Shown piece by piece: positions 30,297 through 33,876 of a DNA stretch of 33,876 bases (position 1 is the stretch's first letter; each line of letters starts with the position of its first letter). The position numbers and the translations under genes were made by a program. The notes beneath the pieces are model-generated. The model had not been told where the DNA came from. It saw nothing but the letters and a program-made list of their open reading frames with translations, and made no database searches. This stretch comes from an uncultured Thiodictyon sp. (GTDB lineage Bacteria > Pseudomonadota > Gammaproteobacteria > Chromatiales > Chromatiaceae), in NCBI RefSeq assembly GCF_903828115.1, contig NZ_CAIKKU010000382.1, positions 1 through 33,876 of the forward strand. Direction: 5' to 3'.

Positions 30297-30896
30297 TCAG
30301 CCGTAGATCTTGACTCGGTAGTTGCCCAGGGCATCGCGGTCTTTCAAATCCATGAAGCGTAGCCCGGTCGTTCCCTCAATGGAACCGGGATAAAACAGGA
30401 TCGTGGTTACAGCCGTTTTTCCGTGCATCTTGTCGAGCAGCATCGACATGTGGAAAATGCCCGGGGCCATCGCCGCGGCGCGCGTGAGGAAGACGATTGA
30501 AGTATCAGGATTGATTGGTGCGAGCCGTTCGGCCAGTAAGTCCCACAGCGGTATCCAGACTTTACTGGACAGGTAGGTGGTCAACTGCTGTTGTGCCTCG
30601 GTATAGCCCCGATCGTGTTCCAGCGCGATAATGGCATCCAAACCTTCGTCTGCGTCCTTCGCCTGCACCTGCTCCAACGACGCCCACAGCAGGTCCGACA
30701 GTGAGATGAAGTGAACTTGCTTGCCGATCGCCTCCAGTCGCGTTGCCAGCAATCGGATCTCCCGCCGCAGCGTCCATTCGTCTGTCGCGTCGTAGCGCAT
30801 GATCGCAAACGGCAGGTCATGATAGACGTTTACCCGGGACGGAACCGACTTGAGATCACTCTCAAGATGGGCAATGCTATCTTTGAGCGAGGGCAT
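30297..30896 (-). CDS. brxB: BREX protein BrxB (DUF1788)
   Basis: This 199-residue protein matches DUF1788: an N-terminal helix, the VYHDLPFAIMRYDATDEW segment, and the later PLWDLLAERL and FYPGSIEGTTGLRFMDL blocks typical of the family. Its biochemical role is not known, but it is a core part of type 1 BREX. The start lies 20 bp inside the end of brxA, and brxC follows after 17 bp, so the three are co-transcribed. Confidence 0.93.
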   Translation of the reverse strand: MPSLKDSIAHLESDLKSVPSRVNVYHDLPFAIMRYDATDEWTLRREIRLLATRLEAIGKQVHFISLSDLLWASLEQVQAKDADEGLDAIIALEHDRGYTEAQQQLTTYLSSKVWIPLWDLLAERLAPINPDTSIVFLTRAAAMAPGIFHMSMLLDKMHGKTAVTTILFYPGSIEGTTGLRFMDLKDRDALGNYRVKIYG

Positions 30897-31719
30897 TGGC
30901 GTACTCCGGCAGCGTGCCCGCAGGGAAGGTCAGTCGGGTGACACTGCCGGCAACGTGATATTCCAATAGTTCATGTTGATGGGCTTCAAACAGCAGGCGT
31001 TCGACGTCGTTGCGCTCCAGAAGAAAGAGTTTCCAGTCTGCAAGTTCGATCAGCTTGGCCCCAGAGGGCTGGTGCTGCTTGAGGTAAAACATGATGTAGG
31101 CAAAGGCCTCGACTGGCAGAAATAGTGGGGCAATCTTTTTGTTGATCACACCCTGAAGCACGCCGAAGTCCCGCAGCGCGGCCAGTAAGCCACGGGAGAT
31201 ACGCTCGATCGTGGACTCGGACCAGTGCCCCGCGGTCTTTCCTTCAGTCACCCACTTGCTCAATGAGCGCTGAAAATTCAATGGGTTGATGTCCACCAGA
31301 CCCTGCGCGTACTGCGGAACCAGGATCTCAGCCACGGCGTCGTAAAGCAACTGGTCCGCACGAGCCGAGTGGAAATAGAGAATCTTGTCTAACGCCGCCG
31401 CGGAAAAAGTTCCCCGCCCGAGCGTCACGAGCGCTTTCGTCACCGCGGCTTCGATGAGGTAGCGCTGCCGAAAAATGGCCAGGATGTCTTGGACGCGGGA
31501 GCGTGAGGCTTTGCCGAAGACGTTTTCCCGCTGGACACGGTCGATGTTCTCCGCGACTGAGGCGGCAATGTCCCAATGCGCCAGGAGCGTCTTGGTGTCC
31601 CCGATCAAGGCTCCGGCCTTGATGATTCTCGACGAGTACCGAGCCGGAGTGCGGGTCTGCTTTGGCTTGCTTGCCGCCGTACGATCTTCGATGCTCGCTC
31701 CTCGTGCCGTCGTCGTCAT
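30877..31719 (-). CDS. brxA: BREX protein BrxA (DUF1819)
   Basis: This 280-residue protein matches DUF1819/BrxA, a small helical DNA-binding protein of type 1 BREX. Family-like sequence begins about residue 27 with RYSSRIIKAGALIGDTKTLL and continues through NPLNFQRSLSKWVTEG to the C-terminus. ATG 31719 is the best start; the open frame continues far upstream but without conserved sequence. The first 25 residues are basic and low complexity. It is the first gene of the operon, so its promoter must lie in the 31720-32250 region. Confidence 0.9.
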   Translation of the reverse strand: MTTTARGASIEDRTAASKPKQTRTPARYSSRIIKAGALIGDTKTLLAHWDIAASVAENIDRVQRENVFGKASRSRVQDILAIFRQRYLIEAAVTKALVTLGRGTFSAAALDKILYFHSARADQLLYDAVAEILVPQYAQGLVDINPLNFQRSLSKWVTEGKTAGHWSESTIERISRGLLAALRDFGVLQGVINKKIAPLFLPVEAFAYIMFYLKQHQPSGAKLIELADWKLFLLERNDVERLLFEAHQHELLEYHVAGSVTRLTFPAGTLPEYANALAQR

Positions 31720-32257
31720 GGGTTGGTAACTGCCTGTATTACGGGTATTGCGGCTGGTCGGCGGGCGCTCTCCCCGCACCCGAGCCGGTGGCTGGCTTGT
31801 GCAGGCGGCCCGGTGGTACGGATTTCGGCGAGCGTCGCCAAGGTGATTTGTCCCCGGCCTAGGTCTTAGGTTCGAGGTTTCCGGGACGCTCTGGCTTGCC
31901 CCATCCTGGCGGCTAGGGGATCGCGGAGACTCATCCAGGTCACGATTTTTCCCTGCGCAGTCAAGATCAAGGGCAGTCAGATCGACATCGTTCAGCCGCT
32001 TGGTTTGCGTTACGATTATCGCAAGCCGCCAACGGCGGGCTAGGCGATAGCCGTGGAAACCAGAAGCAACTGTAAGGATACGCGGCTCGTTAAGCCAGTT
32101 ACAGCGCGGCGTTGTCCAGGTTGCGCATAACGGCAGGGTTGCTCGGGAGCGCTTTGGGGGCGACGCGGCGTTGCCGGCTAGGGGGCACGGCCGTGCGGTC
32201 GCTGGGGACCCGCGGTGTCTGCGCCCTACGCTCGATGGCGAGCCGGCAATCCCTGTC
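31720..32257. other. BREX upstream region without recognised gene
   Basis: About 540 bp with no convincing gene on either strand. The minus-strand frame running in from brxA is open but its composition is arginine- and proline-rich shadow-like. The brxA promoter must be here; I cannot pick -35 and -10 boxes with confidence. No BrxR-type regulator gene is present. Confidence 0.5.
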
Positions 32258-32447
32258 GCTGGCGATCGGCACGTCTGACCCCCCCGTGTGAGCGTCAGGG
32301 GGCTTGATCCGACGGGCGAGGTCGCTTGGTTCCTGGCGGAGGTACTGGCCAAAACCGAGCATCACCTAAGCGCCAACGGCCCGGCCATGCTGGACGAGGT
32401 CTGCATCCTTTGCCGTCGCGTTCGTCTCCTTCTCTAAACTGATCACC
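32258..32447 (+). pseudogene. arsA: arsA gene fragment
   Basis: The plus strand encodes VSVRGLDPTGEVAWFLAEVL then AKTEHHLSANGPAMLDE at 32288-32397, closely matching LSVGRIDPAAEVARYQAEVL and the following LDANGRAMLEE in the second half of the intact ArsA (DNA 15,000-15,110). After a frameshift, FAVAFVSFSKLI resembles the next ArsA segment. A TGA precedes the match and nothing of the nucleotide-binding sites remains. It is a dead relic of a second arsA copy, diverged from the first. Confidence 0.65.
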
Positions 32448-32469
32448 GACCGCGCCCAAGCCCATCGCC

Positions 32470-32649
32470 ATGAACCCAGCAACCGTCACCACTGCCGACA
32501 CCCATGCCTTGCGCCCCTGGCTCTGGGGCCTGCCCCTGGCCGCTGCCCTGTGGGTAGCCATCTATTGGCATCTCTCCGGTTCCTCACCCCCTCCCATGAA
32601 AGTCGGGCTATTATGCTTAGGGGGCCGAGCCAAGGCCGCGAAGTTATAG
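32470..32649 (+). pseudogene. Truncated membrane protein start (possible permease)
   Basis: An ATG at 32470 opens a 59-codon frame with one strong hydrophobic segment (LWGLPLAAALWVAIYWHL, about residues 19-36). Similarity to a membrane protein stops at residue about 41, where the 174-bp inverted-repeat element begins, and the rest is element sequence. Position after an arsA fragment suggests a permease gene that commonly follows arsA, but the family cannot be identified from so short a piece. Confidence 0.45.
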
Positions 32650-32767
32650 GCATCTACGGGGTGGTGCTTGACTGAGCGCTGGAGGCCCGGTCAGCGCCGT
32701 ACCCTTATCGTGTCTCTGCGAGACCGCGAGGTTTGTTCCCGTCGCCGGCCCCGCCCGACTTTCATGG
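32594..32767. mobile_element. MITE-like element with 15-bp terminal inverted repeats
   Basis: CCATGAAAGTCGGGC at 32594-32608 is perfectly inverted at 32753-32767, giving a 174-bp unit with no gene. The left end cuts the membrane-protein frame. An internal GCGCTG...CAGCGC hairpin occurs near 32670-32695. I see no clear target duplication, so insertion by transposition is probable but not proven. Confidence 0.55.
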
Positions 32768-32815
32768 CAACCTACGGGCCGCGACAACCTTCGACACCGC
32801 GGCACTCTGCGACGC

Positions 32816-32843
32816 CTCGTCGCGGCTGAAGCCGCTCCCACAG
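32816..32843. repeat. REP-like palindromic element
   Basis: CTCGTCGCGGCTGAAGCCGC continuing TCCCACAG is the reverse orientation of the GTAGGAGCGGC-type element, with a perfect GCGGCT/AGCCGC stem. It lies between the MITE-like element and the DUF1703-like gene. Related copies are at 6-30 and 11310-11331. Confidence 0.65.
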
Positions 32844-32925
32844 CGTCGCGGCGCGGCTTTGACGGTGTTGACCGGGACGCGGCCCGGCGGCATCGTGACC
32901 ACATTGCCCCCCGCCGAGACCGACC

Positions 32926-33876
32926 ATGAACACCCGCAAGCTGCCGATCGGCATCCAGACCTTCGCCAAGATCCGCGAGGACGACTGTTACTACGTTGAC
33001 AAAACCGGCTTTATCCGGCAACTGATCGCCGAGGGCAGCCAGTATTTCCTCTCCCGCCCGCGGCGCTTCGGCAAGTCCCTGTTGCTCGACACCATCGCCG
33101 AGGTCTTCGCCGGCAACGAGCCGCTGTTTCGGGGGCTCGCGATCCATCCGCACTGGGACTGGTCGGTGCGTTTTCCGGTCATCCGCATCAGCTTCGGCGG
33201 CGGTGTCCTACGTGACCGCCAGGAACTCGATGAGCGCATCGGCGAGCTGCTGGAGGACAATGCCCGGCGGCTGGGCGTCAGGGTCGCCGCGCCCACCCGG
33301 CCCGGACAGCTCGCCCGGCTGATCGTCGAGGCCGAGGCCCTGACCGGCCAACGGGCGGTGGTCCTGATCGATGAATACGACAAGCCGATCCTGGACAATC
33401 TCACCCGCCCGGAGGCGGCCCGGGAGATGCGCGACGGGCTGCGCAATCTTTATTCGGTGCTCAAGGACAACGACGCCCATCTGCGTTTTGTCTTCCTGAC
33501 CGGGGTCAGTAAGTTCAGTAAGGTCAGCATCTTCTCCGGGCTCAACAACCTCAATGACATCACCGTCGAGGCGCGCTACTCGGCCCTGTGCGGCTACACG
33601 CAGGCCGATGTGGATCAGGTCTTCGCGCCGGAACTGCCGGGGCTCGACCGCGCCGAGGTGCGCCGCTGGTACAACGGCTACAACTGGACCGGCGAAGCGG
33701 TCTACAACCCCTTCGACCTGCTGTTGCTCTTTGCGAAGCGCGAATTCCGCGCCTTTTGGTTCGAGACCGGCACCCCGACCTTCCTGGTCGAGTTGCTCAC
33801 CGCGCGCGGCTTCTTCACCCCGGACCTGGCCCGGCTGCACAGCTCCGAGGCCCTGCTGTCGGCCTTCGACGTGGAG
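32926..33876 (+). CDS. DUF1703 / AAA-ATPase-like, PD-(D/E)XK nuclease family protein (5' part)
   Basis: The first 317 codons of a gene that continues past the window. The opening KLPIGIQTFAKIREDDCYYV followed by DKTGFI is the signature of the AAA-ATPase-like domain linked to a C-terminal PD-(D/E)XK nuclease (DUF1703) fold. The variant P-loop SRPRRFGKSLLLD and the Walker B-like AVVLIDEYDKPILD are present, as is the FLTGVSKFSKVSIFSGLNNL block. The nuclease part lies outside the window. Such genes are often multicopy in purple sulfur bacteria and other environmental genomes, and their function is not established. ATG 32926 is the family-typical start; the ribosome binding site is weak. Confidence 0.85.
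   Translation, partial: MNTRKLPIGIQTFAKIREDDCYYVDKTGFIRQLIAEGSQYFLSRPRRFGKSLLLDTIAEVFAGNEPLFRGLAIHPHWDWSVRFPVIRISFGGGVLRDRQELDERIGELLEDNARRLGVRVAAPTRPGQLARLIVEAEALTGQRAVVLIDEYDKPILDNLTRPEAAREMRDGLRNLYSVLKDNDAHLRFVFLTGVSKFSKVSIFSGLNNLNDITVEARYSALCGYTQADVDQVFAPELPGLDRAEVRRWYNGYNWTGEAVYNPFDLLLLFAKREFRAFWFETGTPTFLVELLTARGFFTPDLARLHSSEALLSAFDVE

Noticed and set aside
31720-32352. N-terminal extension of brxA by about 211 residues
   Set aside because: The added sequence is low complexity, lacks family similarity, and crosses the opposite-strand arsA relic. Family-like sequence begins after ATG 31719.

Overview
The window reads as part of a GC-rich gammaproteobacterial genome, most likely an anoxygenic phototroph of the purple sulfur type (Chromatiaceae or a relative). 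That placement is an inference from the arx-type operon, the codon bias, the REP-like elements and the DUF1703-type gene. No rRNA, tRNA or CRISPR array was seen, so the taxonomy stays open.

Region 1 (about 1-8815, + strand) is a respiratory or photosynthetic molybdoenzyme operon. The order is moaA, a polyferredoxin (arxB2-like), a Tat-exported molybdopterin catalytic subunit (arxA-like), a four-cluster Fe-S subunit (arxB1-like), an NrfD-type membrane subunit (arxC-like) and a TorD-type chaperone (arxD-like). It ends with a membrane-anchored monoheme cytochrome c and a small exported proline-rich protein. The B2-A-B1-C-D order, an FGRGWG motif in the catalytic subunit and the nearby arsenic genes point to anaerobic arsenite oxidation: arsenite would be oxidised in the periplasm, with electrons passing through Fe-S clusters to the membrane pool or to cytochrome c. 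MoaA would supply molybdenum cofactor and ArxD would chaperone ArxA.

Region 2 (about 8816-11400) is a graveyard of toxin-antitoxin modules. It holds a degenerate HigBA-like pair, one intact RelE/HigB-like toxin with an HTH antitoxin, a DUF433 gene whose partner is cut after a few codons, and a Phd/YefM antitoxin whose VapC partner has lost its N-terminal part.

Region 3 (11399-15619, + strand) is an arsenic resistance operon, arsR-arsC-acr3-arsD-arsA, with a probable ArsR operator just before arsR. It would remove or reduce the arsenic species that the Arx enzyme handles. A long inverted repeat built of GTTGTC units occurs both here (before arsD) and in the arx operon (before arxD). An ECF sigma factor remnant follows arsA.

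Region 4 (15928-31719, - strand) is a complete BREX type 1 phage-defence operon: brxA, brxB, brxC, pglX, pglZ, brxL. It has two additions. A stand-alone RecF/AAA_21-type ATPase sits between pglX and pglZ, overlapping both genes by a few bases. A four-helix-bundle (S23/IVP-like) gene sits between brxC and pglX and is bounded by oppositely oriented heptanucleotide arrays. The same heptamers also occur inside the pglX coding sequence, where two arrays of 12 units face each other around a 43-bp core, and in a third array near the 5' end of the gene. The pglX start codon itself lies inside an array. This is the most unusual structure in the window.

Region 5 (31720-33876) holds the upstream flank of BREX, a decayed arsA fragment, the truncated start of a membrane protein, a 174-bp MITE-like element with 15-bp terminal inverted repeats, a REP-like element, and the 5' part of a DUF1703/AAA-ATPase-like gene that runs off the window.
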